A stretch of DNA of 64,000 nt from Chamaecrista fasciculata (Eukaryota; Streptophyta; Magnoliopsida; Fabales; Fabaceae): contig QANZ01053924.1 of the NCBI GenBank assembly GCA_003254925.1, positions 117,152 to 181,151 on the forward strand. The letters run 5' to 3'. This document shows positions 37,101 through 48,210 of the stretch, in pieces. The notes under the pieces are model-generated. The model was given only the letters and a program-made list of their open reading frames with translations. It was not told the origin of the DNA and made no database searches. A program made the position numbers and the translations under genes. Position 1 is the first letter of the stretch. Each line of letters starts with the position of its first letter.

Positions 37101-38040
37101 ATTATCATTATCTTTATATATAATTTACTTTTTAAATTAGTTTGCTTGATAATTTAATCACAAGCTTAATTTAAATTAGTTTGTTTGATGATTTGATTTT
37201 TTAAATACATTTACCCATATACAAGTATGATGAATTTTATATATACCAACAAATTAAAATTGATTTTTTTCCATTTGTTAATAAAAATATATCTAAATAA
37301 TATAAAATTATATTTTACTCATTTATAAATATACAATAAGTAAAAAAATAATTATACACATATATGATATATTATATGTAATTATATATATAATTAATAA
37401 AATAATAAATATTATATGATGGATATACTTTGAGTTAACTCAAGTTTAATGCTGTTGAATTCGAGACCTGGATTAACTATAATTTTTATTTTATCATTTT
37501 TTTAAAAAATATACTAATTTGAGTGGGGTTGATATTGTATTTGAACTCATTAATGAAAACTCCAAATTTAATTTTATAATTATCGATTATTATAATTCTG
37601 TTTCGTGTAAGGCAAAAAGACTCTCGAATAGTTAACGAGACTACAATGTGCTTAATTGTTTATATGTACTTTACTTTTAGAGTTTTAGACTTTTAGTATA
37701 TGGTTTTTTTTAGTTACACCAATAATACTTAGATATTCTCACTTTAGTGATGTTTTGGAGATAAGGATTATATTCGCTAGCTTGATTATAAAATTATTCA
37801 AGCTTGGCAATTTGCACACCGCACTTGAGATGTTAACAATTTAGTGGGAATAGTATAAGGGTTAATATAAGATGTAATATCTTACTTTATTGCAGGCAAC
37901 TACCAACAAGCCAATTACAACATGCTATATGAAACTGATGATTTGTTAAATTTATCTCCATAACTTAATATATATCTATGTTTTAGCACCCAAATTTTAT
38001 GGTAATTATATTTTCATATTTAGGATGTAAGGATGGCAAT
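34110..38040. other. Intergenic AT-rich DNA with decayed repeats
   Basis: No gene is supported. It holds hairpin copy B (35229-35390, listed separately). Around 36660-36825 a weak inverted repeat pairs AATTTAGTATCTGAAAT with TTTCTGATACCAAATTGTTA. The rest is AT-rich with homopolymer runs. Confidence 0.45.
35229..35390. repeat. Hairpin repeat, copy B
   Basis: Left arm CTATAGTGTATTATAGGTGT...GTGCTGA (ending 35272) pairs with TCAGCACTACACCC...AGTATTATAAATGATCC (from 35347). The loop contains CAGTGACACTTTCTCTC, homologous to the loop of copy A at 31.8 kb, and CAATTTGGAT/ATCCAAATTG lie outside the arms. Confidence 0.55.
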
Positions 38041-38259
38041 TAAAGGAAAATATGCTAGAATAATTCAATGGCTTAATTCAATGGCTTATATCAGTATACA
38101 AAGAACATTCTACAATATTCTAAAGAGTCTATCCTAACTATTTCAGGTAAGAAAAAGGACAGTTCATGAGGACACCTATACACAAACACAAATAAGAAAT
38201 GTACAATGAATATACGTCTGTATAGAATATTCTATATACTCTATTAGGCTCCCTCGAAC

Positions 38260-38700
38260 TCATGGGGAGTGTCGAATTTTGAGTTTGTCTCTCAGCAACA
38301 AAAATTGACTCTTAGGCAAAGGTTTTGTAAGACCTTTGGTTGTTTGATCTTTTGTAGAAATGTGAGTGACAGAAATTTCTCTTTGTTGCACCTTTTCTCG
38401 CACAATGTACAAATCCAATTCAATGTGCTTTGTACGAGAATGAAGGACTGGATTAGCAAACAGTAGAACCATGCCAAGATTATCAGAGTAAACTGTAGGA
38501 GGCATAGCAGATTTTGGTACCTTAAGCTCTAAGAGAAGAGATTGGATCCACATCAACTCAGCAACTGTCAAGGCTAGAGACCTATATTCAGCTTTTGTAG
38601 AAGATTTGGATACAATGAGTTGCTTCTTTGAAGACCATGAAATAAGATTAGGACCTAGGTAAATACAAAATCCTAAAGTTGAGTTTTCAGTTGTATTACC
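38260..38700 (-). pseudogene. copia RNase H C-terminal remnant
   Basis: The frame reads GFCIYLGPNLISWSSKKQ, VSKSSTKAEYRSLA, LHSRTKHIELDLYIVREKV and TKGLTKPLPKSQF. These are the standard order of motifs in the RNase H end of Ty1/copia polyproteins. It is open to a stop near 38260 but has lost everything upstream, including the first catalytic Asp region. Confidence 0.85.
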
Positions 38701-39122
38701 TTTCCTTTGTCTATGTGGAAAAAAATGAATCCAATTTTTCCCAAATTTGGTAGAATGCTTAAACCCTACCACCTGGTCAACATACTATCTGACATTGAAG
38801 CCATAAGCCACGAAAGAAGGAGTTGGTCTCGTTGCTCCCATTACAAGAACTCCTCACTAATGTTGCCAGACTGTTGAGTTGCAGGTGAAACAAACATTTG
38901 AGGAACAACATGGCTACCAAGAATATACTTCTGAAGCTTGTAGCCACGAATAGTGGCTAACGCTTGTTCACGCCAGGGAGGGAAATTCTCTTTACCGAGC
39001 TTGACAGAAACCAAATGAGGATCAAATTTAGAACTAGTAAGTGAAACAATGTAATTGAGAGGAGTAGCTACACCAATAGGTGCAGAAGCGGCATTACTAG
39101 GAGATGATGCAGGGGAAGCCAT
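38700..39122 (-). pseudogene. copia gag remnant with premature stop
   Basis: The start ATG at 39122 is followed by an Ala/Ser/Pro-rich leader and a gag-type SVKLGKENFPPWREQALATI segment. The frame closes after SEEFL at 38841. Homologous gag sequence (WEQRDQLLLSWLMASMSDS) continues beyond the stop, and a frameshifted IQLKTQL remnant lies near 38700. Confidence 0.75.
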
Positions 39123-39365
39123 TTAAACTGATGGTTCTGATATCATAAAGAAAAATATGCTAGAATAATTAAATGGCTTAATTCATAAGAATGAATGATA
39201 CAACTTATATCAGTACACAAAAAACATTCTACCATATTCTAAAGAATCCATCCTAACTAATTCATGTAAGAAAAAGGACAGCTCATAGGGACACCTATAC
39301 ACAAACACAAATCAGAAATGCACAATAAATATACAGTTGTATAGAATATTCTATATACTCTATTA

Positions 39366-40748
39366 AGTATCTTCCCTGCCCCCGCGCCCCCAAAAACTCT
39401 TTGTCCCTATCTTTAATAATAAAATAATAAAAATATTTTTTAAAAATAAGAAATTTTGGATGAAAACAATGCATGGACTAATGGTAGAATATATAAAAAA
39501 TTTAGAGATTATAATATAATAAAAAATTAAGTACCAAAACAAATTTCACATTACACAATATGAGAGATCAATATGGTGTTTTCATCATTTTTTGAGACAC
39601 GATTGTTGATTAGTTTTATTCTTCAAATAATAATATGACAATTGTTGATTAGTCCATTCTTCAAATAATAAGAAAAGTTAAAAAAGTTCAAGATAATATG
39701 CTTTATATATAAGAGAGATCGAACTTTAGGAACTTCACAAAACCCAACTTCAAAGGATCAAAAATTTTTTTTCTTGTTTTCAACATTTGAGAAAAAAATA
39801 TGGCTATATACTAGATCAATCGTGTGTGTCTTATACTCTTGTTCTCATAACTGAGTTTAGCTAGCAGTATATTATACTTATTAAAATCATAATTAAAATA
39901 TGTATCAAATTTGAATCTATGTAATGTTAGTGGTACCTCTTACGTTAATTTTTGGATTTTGTGTGAGAGAATCTAAAAAAATTGGCACAACCGCGCGAGA
40001 GGCCACATCAACCATTCTTAGTGGCAACACTAGATTGCACTTGAGAATAAAACCACAAAGCATTTCAGTGTTTGCATTTTTTTATATATATATAACTAAA
40101 TTATTTTCGTATAAATATTTATCTGGGGTTCCTAAAAGACTGATTGTTAGTAAATCAAAACTCAATAAGAGATCTAAAGTTAGACTTTTATCTTCAGTAT
40201 TGGTTCACTTATGCATCGTTATATCCAATTATATTAGTATTGATAATTTTATTTCTAATTTAACTATTATTTAAACCAACACACACTGATTTTGAAAAAT
40301 TAGTAAAAGAAAGAAAAAAGATTAGGAACAATGATTCTTGTAACTATATACCATAGTTCCGAAAGATTCGTGTAACTATTCTTTTAAGTTTTTCAATCTC
40401 CAACTGTGCCCATTATATCAACATATAATTCTATAGAACTATTTATATTTGTTTTATTATATTATATAGGCCAAAATCTCCTTTTGATCCATTAATTATA
40501 AGATAAAATTTGTTTTGATCCAAAAAAATTTGTTGTTCCATTTTAGTCCTTAAACTTTCTCACTTATTCCACCACTATATAGTCTCATTCAGGATTTTAT
40601 CAAATTTTTGTGATTATCTCTAAATTAGACACTTAAGTTAAACGATTTATATCTTATTATATATGTCATAATAAATAAGTTGATAGAAAAAAAATATTAT
40701 TTATGAGTTAAAAAAATCAAATATAAAATTATTTTTAGATAATATATA
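39366..40748. other. Intergenic AT-rich DNA
   Basis: No gene is supported. A GGCCAAAATCTCC...GGTCC-like stretch at about 40470-40580 resembles a single MULE arm without a partner. Confidence 0.4.
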
Positions 40749-41588
40749 ATTTTTTTAGGGTAAAATACAGGAAAGGTACTTGTGGTTTGGCCTAATCTCA
40801 CTTTTATGACGTGTGGTTTCAAAAGTTGCACATAAGGTACCTGTGTGTTTCGCCGTTAAACAGTACTTGTGTAATTTTCCGTTAAAGAAATGGTTGTTTT
40901 GCTATTTTGGCCTAATTTGGGGGGGGGGGGNCACGGATAAAATTTTTTTGTCAGGTTGCTCTCAAAATTTAACCACAAGCTCTTAAAGACTTCTAGATTA
41001 ACTACACAATTTACTTTTAAGTCAAATGCTAAGTCTAATGTCTAACATGGTACCTTGGGGTATTATAGAAACCCTCTTCAATCTGCAATTTCAACAACCT
41101 TAATTTCATCAAATCAAATTAGAAACCCTAAATCTTTGAAATTGCTTCAAAATCCGTCGAGAAATTTGGAGATGATAATTCAGGTGATTTCTGATTAATG
41201 TATATCTATGTGTGTGTGTGTGTGATTTATGATTTAATTTGATGAGTGGAATTTGAAATTCGTATGAGAAATGAGGGTTTGTTGAGTTTATGGGAAGAAG
41301 ATGATGATGAAGATAAAGAGAGTGTTGGGTTTCATCGTTTAATGTTCAAAATATGAAGCTAATATGTAGTTCAAGCTTCAACAAAACCACAGGTACCTAA
41401 TGTGCAACTTTTGAAACCACAAGTACTACTTTTTCTGTAAAAAATTTAACGGAAAATTACACAAGTACTGCTTCTGTTTAACGGTGAAACACACAGGTAC
41501 CTAATGTGCAACTTTTAAAACCACACGTCATAAAAGTGAGATTAAACCAAACCACAGGTACCTTTTCTGTATTTTACCCATTTTTTTA
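40749..41588. mobile_element. MULE with long TIRs (GGGTAAAATACAG family)
   Basis: The element is 40758-41579 (822 bp). Ends GGGTAAAATACAGGAAAGGT and inverse ACCTTTTCTGTATTTTACCC match, and the exact 9-bp duplication ATTTTTTTA flanks it (40749-40757, 41580-41588). Arms of 150-190 bp carry AACCACAGGTACC and TTAACGG words; the right arm has a partial tandem duplication. A G-run ending in N (40919-40931) marks an unresolved base. The middle (about 41085-41345) looks like host 5' UTR sequence (AGAAACCCTAAATC ... GAAGAAGATGATGATGAAG), but no protein can be recognised. Confidence 0.8.
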
Positions 41589-43218
41589 ATCTTCTTACCA
41601 ACTCACTTATTGAAAAATGTATGTATATATGAAAGAGATCTCAACTTTCCCTATATACACTCTACAGTCTACAATAGACACTCTCATTCTTACTCACTTT
41701 GACTTATTATTTGTTTTCATATATTTACTAATTTAGGCATTAGGGCGGTTGACGAGGCCTCACCATCGCCTTGCCCTTTTTGCAAGTCCTCCAACTAATC
41801 GTTGTAGTCCTTTCGCTAAGCAACAATTTTATCATATATAAAAAATAAAAACAAATACAGAAAATTTGTAAAAACATCTTAAATTATTCCACTTCACTCT
41901 TTTATTAAATAGTTAATCAATTTCTGGCCAAAAAAAAAGTTAATCAATGATTAAGATTATATTACTGAATCATCCCACCTCACTCGTCCCAAACATTCAT
42001 CCAAATCAAGTTTGTATACACTAACTTTATTCTTTAGTATTTGTGTATTTTGAAAATACAAAAAGAAAAAACATGTTAAAGTGCATTTTGGTCCCTTATC
42101 TTTTGAGTAGGTGACTATTTAATCTTTTATATTTTTTCTTGTAATTTTAGTCTTATAAGTTTTTCAAAAGTTTCATTTTTTTTTATCGAAACGACTAAAT
42201 GTGACCATGTTTATCACATTTTGAGTTCGGATGCGATGAGTTCAAAATTATATATTGTTTTTGACAAGTTTTTTCTTCGCCTAATTGAGACTACAAACAA
42301 AACCAAATTGAGCTTCAAAAGTAGGTCGCTCATTTCACGATCGAACGAACACAATTAATCATATATTTCTCGTTGCAAGTGCGTAAATGCAATGAGTTTG
42401 AAAATACAAGTTACTTTTGATAATTTTTTTTTGTCCAAATAACAATGCAATAAATGATATCAAATCAAATTTTAAAGTGTATTTGATATCAAAAAAATTA
42501 TTTTTTTTTAAAGAACTTATAACATCAAATTTTTAAAAAAATAAATGAAAAAAGTTAAATTATAACTTACCAAACAAAAAAAGGGTCAAAACTACATTTG
42601 ACTAACAAAAAATAAAACCTTTTGGATAAGTAACGAAATGACCAATGGATAATACAAACAAAAAAGGGATGGGTTTAAAATGTGGTCCAAAGCTTAGAAG
42701 ATGAACTAACATGTGCAATCGTCGTTGTCCCAATAATATCCGAAAGGGTATGACAAAGAATTCAGTCATCACTCGTCACTAGCATGTGACATTGCCAATT
42801 AAATATAAACCCAAAAGATAAACAACAAAATAAAAATAGTATGACGACAATTACATAACAAATTAATAATTTCGTTTTAAAGCGGTGGATTAATGCACTT
42901 AGCGTGGCATTGAATCACTAATTTTTGTCGATTTTTAAGATCAACAATCTTAATAAAGTTTATATTCCAATACTATGTTTTCTTTTAATGTTTTACAAAT
43001 AATATTGTCTTATCTTAATTATATTATATCTTTAAATAATAGTAGAAATTAAAACTACTGAAAACAACTTTTAATTACTTATTTATCTCCATACTATAAA
43101 AATAATTCCTAGAACATTTTAATTTGATTACTTTAAAATATATCAACATAGTTTATAGTTTATATAAGACAAGAATAATTACTTGTGTACGTACTTATAT
43201 AAGACAATGAACCTTACA
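41589..43218. other. Intergenic AT-rich DNA
   Basis: No gene is supported. A single MULE-type arm (AAGTGCATTTTGGTCCCTTA, about 42078) has no visible inverted partner nearby. Confidence 0.4.
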
Positions 43219-43643
43219 CAAAAATACCGAGTAAACTACTAAATTGGTCCTTGGATTATTGGCTCGCTGACAAATTGGTCCCTGAATTATGAAAATTGAC
43301 AAATAGGTCCCTGAATATTACTAACATTAGCCAAATTGGTCTTTCTGTGAACTTGCCGATTGTGAAGCCCCTTACGTGTCCGTTATCTGCTGACGTGACA
43401 TGTTAAGTGCCACGTCAGCAGATGGAAAACTAAAAAAAAAATGCCACATATGCTTGATTTGCCACATAAGCATTAATAATTTAAAAAAAAAAAATTATTT
43501 TTACTCACCCATTCTTATCTCATTATTTTCAATTCTCCATCTTTTTCCTTCTTCATTCATTTTAGTTCCAAATCCTCAAATTAAAATTGTAAAGTGTTCC
43601 AAAATTTTTCCAAATATTCCAATTTAGTCCATAAAAGTATTAA

Positions 43644-43775
43644 AAACCCTAACTCCTAAAACTTAAACCCAAACCCTAAACCCTAAAACCCTAAACTCTA
43701 AAACTTAAACCCCAAACCCTAAACCCTAAAATTCTAAACCATAAAACTTAAACCCTAAACCCTAAACCCCTAAAC
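43644..43775 (+). repeat. Telomere-like CCCTAAA array (left arm)
   Basis: Degenerate units AAACCCTAAACCCTAAAACC interspersed with ACTTAAACCC. It mirrors the array at 44851-44926 in inverted orientation, so it is part of the transposon arm rather than a chromosome end. Confidence 0.8.
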
Positions 43776-44402
43776 TTATTTTCTTAAAAAAAACTGATTT
43801 TCCCCTAATCAAACACCAAACACACCCTAATTTCTTTATCTTCGTCGTCCTCAATCATCATCCTAAAGAAAAAAAAAACTACCCAGAATACCAAACACAC
43901 CCTTTTTGCTCCATCATCCTCACGCCCTCAATACCAAACACACCCTAATTGCTTCATCATCCTCACGATTTCATCTCCTTCATCTTCCCAAAATCCAAGC
44001 TTGAATCAACAGCAACAAAACTTCATCTTCCAAACATCCCAAACATCACTATCTTCACTAGTCATAATCATAATTCCAGAATCTTCATTATCCCCAACCC
44101 TAACTTCACTACTCTCACCTTCTCTAGCGGGATAAAATCTCCCACCACCGCACCATCCGAAACCTCCGCCATACGGTTGTCGCCAGAGGAATTCGAATCA
44201 ATCAGAGCCATCACTCCTCCGACGTACGGTTCTCTCCTCCGCCGGAAGCTTCGCGAACCACAGGCCATCACTCGGCTTCCGATTCTTGTGCGATCTCAAC
44301 TGAATCCCCCAAAAACCATGTGCCATCACTCTCCGTTGAATCTCTCGGCTTCCGATTCTTCTGCCTGTACAGTCGTCACAAGCTCATCCTCGCCAGCACA
44401 GG

Positions 44403-44453
44403 AAGAAATTGGAGGTCTACAATGAGGTGCTTCGTCGGATTCAGGAGTCGGAT
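44403..44453 (+). pseudogene. Captured fragment resembling ACT-domain (STY-type) protein kinase N-terminus
   Basis: In the frame of 44403 the DNA reads KKLEVYNEVLRRIQESD, preceded by a His/Arg-rich PRQHR. This matches what I know of the conserved K-L-E-V-(Y/F)-N-E-V-L-x-R-(L/I) motif near the N-terminus of plant STY8/17/46-like Raf-type kinases. The next residues (FGPHIWSHLPQIW) only loosely resemble the usual continuation, then the frame ends. Neither the ACT nor the kinase domain is present. It is a short transduplicated piece inside the MULE; identity is an inference from about 14 residues. Confidence 0.5.
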
Positions 44454-44850
44454 TTTGGTCCCCATATCTGGTCGCATTTACCCCAGATCTGGAACGAGAT
44501 GATGTTCGTCGGATTTGCGATGATATGAACTGATGTTTGTCGCATTTACCCTCGCTTCCGGCTGATGAATGATGATGATGATGATATGAACTGATGATGA
44601 ACCGATTATTTTTTTTAATTTTTAGGATTATTTTTTAATTTTGGGATGATGAACTGATGATGATGATGATATGAACTGATGATGAACTAGTTTTTTTTTA
44701 ATCAAGAATTGATGAAATTTGTGTAATCTTTGATGATTTTTGGTTGTGTAGTTAGGGTTTTGTGGTTTGGGGTTTGGAGTGGATGAGAAGACGAAGATGA
44801 TAAAGAGGAAAGTAGGATTTAGGGACCAAATTGCAAGAGAGTAGTTTTTT

Positions 44851-44926
44851 TTAGGGGTTTAGGATTTAGGGTTTAGGGTTTGGGGTTTTGGGTTTTAGGG
44901 TTTAGGGTTTTAGGGTTTAGGGTTTT
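44851..44926 (-). repeat. Telomere-like TTTAGGG array (right arm)
   Basis: Degenerate TTTAGGGTTTAGGGTTTTGGG units, the inverted counterpart of 43644-43775 within the same MULE. Confidence 0.8.
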
Positions 44927-45173
44927 TAATACTTTTAAGGACTAAATTGAAATGTTTGGAAGAGTTTTGAGACACTTTACAATTTTTTTTAGGATTGGGG
45001 ACTAAAATGAATGAAGATGATGAAAAAGAGAGGGAATTGAAAATAATAGGATAAGAATGGGTGAGTAAAAATTAATTTTTTTTTTGAAAAGATTATGACT
45101 CAGGGCCAATTTGATTTTTGAAGGAATTTTTTTTTAATTATTAATGCTTATGTGGCAAATGGAGCACAAGGTG

Positions 45174-45204
<31 letters not shown>

Positions 45205-45417
45205 CAGTTTTTTAACTGCTGACGTGGCACTTAAGTTGTCACGTCAGCAGTTAACGGACACGTTATCGGCTTGGCTAACGGCAACTTAACAGAAGAATCA
45301 ATTTGGCTAATGTTAGTAAAATTCAGGGACCTATTTGTCAATTTCTATAATTTCGGGACCAATCTGTCAGTGAGCCAATAATCCAGAGACCAATTTGGTA
45401 GTTTTCTCCAAAAATAT

Positions 45418-47329
45418 CTAAAGAATTGCGTACTTATGTCTTATCAGCTGGCTCTTTATTACCTATGAAATAAAAATTTGATATAACAAAATGAATGGAG
45501 AGGGAAAAAAAGGTTGATATATTATCAGCCAAAAGTGTAAGCACATACCTGCATTATTCTTGCGATAACTAGCTATTGTCTCGTGATTTCATGATATATA
45601 CATTTCTGAATTTTCGAATTAAAAGTTCATGTTTTTGACTTTGTGTTAGAAAATAATCGACAGAGATCAAGTTATTTAGGACTAAAGTCTTTCAATCATT
45701 AAACTGTCTCCAAAAGTTTACATATATATTAGTCAAGACTCAAGACAAAAGTATATTTTTATCTTTAAATCTAGCTTTATTTTTTCATTATTCTTTAGAG
45801 GGATTTGTATTTATTTATTTAGTAACAAGTTAATTAATTAGCTATTTTTTTCATAATTAATTAAGTAACAAGACAAATATTAGCCTAAATATTGGGATAA
45901 AATACATTTAGATCGTTTGGGAATAAAATACTGAATTTTAACATTTGAGGAGTTTTTAATTTTGATCAATCAGTATCATTTTGTTCATCTACTAATAATT
46001 ATTTGGCCTTCAAATTATTTGGCTAGTTTCATTTTGGTCCTTGAACTATGCAATTAGTTTCATTTTAGTCCTCAAAATATTTTTTTATTCTGTTTTGGTC
46101 CCCAAAATGTGATTTCATCTGGTTTTCACCGTTATTTCTAACCTGGACAACTCAGATGAATTATTTCTCACTTATATGTGTCATAATAAGTAAATTGACA
46201 AAGTATGAAAGAAAAATACTCATTTATTGTCACAAGTTTGAGACAAATTTACGATTGATTTTTCTTTTAAATAGTGAAACTTTTTCTTTCTCTCTTAGTC
46301 TCTTTGCTAAATCACTTATTATAAGTTTGAAGACTAAAATGAAACAAATATGAAAGTTTGAGGACTAAAGTAGAACAAATGTTAAAGTTTGAAAATCAAA
46401 ACAAAACAAATATGAAAGTTTAAGAACTAAAATAGAAGAAAAAATAATTTGAGGACCAAAATGATCATTTAACCTTATTATTTAGTATATAGAAGAATAA
46501 AAAGATCTAAAAGCATAAAATGATCAATGGTGAAAATATAGGCTTCTTTTGTCAATTAACTTTTAAAATTTATGATTCTAAATATTTTATTTCCAATTTT
46601 AAATAATTTAAGATTTTTTTATGTCAAAATAAGTTTAGGTCAGGATAAGTATGATATTTTATCAGGATCAAAGAATATCTTTCAATTTATTGGAGGATCT
46701 AAAAAAAATTTATATATCACTCACCAAATAATATTATTCTATTGATTAAAGGAATTGAAACCTCACTCCTGTGGGATAATAGGTGCCCAAACTTTAATTG
46801 TGCGATTAAGAATAATAATGGGTAGGGGTGTCGGTGATTTTGTCACTACCTCTATCTGTATTCGTTCATCTTATGCAATATTCTTAGCCCATTTGTATTC
46901 GATAAATTAGTATATATGTCAGTACCTTAGCCAATATATAGTATCCGACGACTATCCAAAATATATAAAAATAATAAATGTAATATAAGATATCCTAATT
47001 CAATAATTAAAAATATATGGTATCTTATACCCAGTTAATTAAAATAAAGGAATATAACAAAAATTTTATATAATATGACAAAATATTTATATTATAAGGT
47101 ATTAGATAAAAAATATTCTAACTATTTGTTTATTTCGAATGGATATCAAGTTGAACCAATGTCCTTATCCACATAATACTTAAAAATTTTTAATTATTCA
47201 CGTCTTGTATCCTATCCGATATTTAAAATCTAATAGATATTGAATATTTTTTTAAGAAAATTCTAAGATGCAACTCAAGATATGTATACAATTGCTAAAA
47301 ATTGCAAGTTCCGATGCGGCATAATCTCT
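45418..47329. other. Intergenic, with a decayed inverted-repeat element near 46000-46475
   Basis: Between about 46011 and 46473 the left part repeats TTTCATTTTGGTCC(T/C) and the right part repeats GGACTAAAATGAAAC, ending GGACCAAAATGATCATTTAACC. This looks like the arms of another GGTCC-type MULE, but I cannot read a duplication. Elsewhere nothing beyond AT-rich DNA is seen. Confidence 0.4.
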
Positions 47330-48210
47330 TTTTTTAAAGGCTTAAGTGCGCTTTTGGTCCCATAACTATGACAAAGGTTTCATTTTGGTCCCATAACTTT
47401 TTTTGTTGCAATTTTGGTCCCATAACTATGACAAAGGTTTCATTTTGGTCCCATAACTTTTTTTGTTGCAATTTTGGTCTCATAACTTCTCAAAAAGTTC
47501 TACCGTTAGTCCCTTGGTGAATTCCATCCATATTTAACCGTTAAGTATGACGTGGCATAGTGACTAGGATCATGATGTGGCAAAATAAGATGAAATGGAC
47601 TGAAAACTTATCTATACCCAACCACAATATATACAAAGAGTGGTACTTCCTCTTCCTCGTCAGCCCAACGGGACTTCCTCTTCCTTGTTCCGCTTCCCGA
47701 TTTGCCGTCGTCGCCGCTTTGGTCGTTCAACTCTGGCTTAGGATCCCATCGACTTCGTCGGTGCCTTTTGCTTGAAGTCTCTTCTTCCACACCAAATTGG
47801 TCTCTGTCAGTACCACTCTTTGTATATATAGTGGTTGGGTATAGATAAGTTTTAATATGTTGCATATAGTTCCTATTTCAGTCCACTTCATCTTATTTTG
47901 CCACATCATGATCCTAGTTACTATGTCACGTCATACTTAACGGCTAAATATGGATGGAATTCACCAAGGGACTAACGGTGGAACCTTTTGAGAAGTTATG
48001 GGACCAAAATTGCAACAAAAAAGTTATGGGACTAAAATGAAACCTTTGTCATAGTTATGAGACCAAAATTGTAACAAAAAAAGTTATGGGACCAAAATGA
48101 AACCTTTGTCATAGTTATGGGACCAAAATTGCAACAAAAAAAATTATGGGACCAAAATGAAACCTTTGTCATAGTTATGGGACCAAAAGTGCACTTAAGC
48201 CTTTTTTAAA
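47330..48210 (-). mobile_element. Pack-MULE carrying an SF1-like coding fragment, copy 2
   Basis: The element is 47339-48201 (863 bp). It has the same ends (GGCTTAAGTGC / GCACTTAAGCC) and arms as the copy at 31.9 kb, with the cargo in the opposite orientation. The exact 9-bp duplication TTTTTTAAA flanks it (47330-47338, 48202-48210). The right arm has three tandem units of the GTTATGGGACCAAAATTGCAAC repeat, the left arm two. The minus-strand frame 47865-47608 is open for 85 codons and aligns end to end with that of copy 1, differing mainly by substitutions in the linker. Confidence 0.82.
47647..47811 (-). pseudogene. Captured SF1-like N-terminal fragment (copy 2)
   Basis: The fragment reads [12 protein letters not shown] and [16 protein letters not shown] on the minus strand. 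Both SRW motifs and the basic residues before them are retained, while the acidic/polar spacer has changed ([14 protein letters not shown]). No stop or frameshift relative to copy 1. Confidence 0.65.

Larger units (their letters stand above)
38041..39365 (-). mobile_element. Internally deleted Ty1/copia retrotransposon with both LTRs
   Basis: Direct repeats 38041-38246 and 39146-39365 are the LTRs, sharing AAAATATGCTAGAATAATT and ATAGAATATTCTATATACTC. On the minus strand a primer-binding-site-like TGATATCAGAACC follows the 5' LTR. A purine-rich tract (GAGTTCGAGGGAG) precedes the 3' LTR. Gag starts at 39122 (MASPASSPSNAASAPIG ... FPPWREQALATIRGYKLQKY). It acquires an in-frame stop at about 38841, then runs on degraded (RDQLLLSWLMASMSDS) to about 38695, where it joins the RNase H tail directly. 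Protease, integrase and nearly all of the reverse transcriptase are missing. No clear 5-bp TSD is readable. Confidence 0.85.
43219..45417. mobile_element. Large MULE with telomere-like arrays in its inverted arms
   Basis: The element is about 43228-45408 (2.18 kb). The left end reads GAGTAAACTACTAAATTGGT and the inverted right end reads GAGAAAACTACCAAATTGGT. Flanks CAAAAATAC (43219-43227) and CAAAAATAT (45409-45417) match in 8 of 9 bases. The inverted arms are about 550 bp each. They include TGACGTGGCA/ACGTCAGCAG blocks, long A/T runs (poly-T at about 45175-45204), and CCCTAAA-type arrays at 43644-43775, with the complementary TTTAGGG arrays at 44851-44926. The GC-richer centre (about 43950-44600) is the cargo. 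No transposase is seen. Confidence 0.75.

Noticed and set aside
43949..44425. 158-codon open frame on the + strand
   Set aside because: It lies wholly inside a MULE and its translation is Ser/Pro/His-rich without a recognisable domain. The genic-looking KKLEVYNEVL stretch falls in a different frame, so this frame is probably incidental.
43644..44926. Telomere or subtelomere location
   Set aside because: The CCCTAAA and TTTAGGG arrays are short, degenerate and arranged as mirror images inside one transposable element flanked by a 9-bp duplication, with ordinary genes on both sides.
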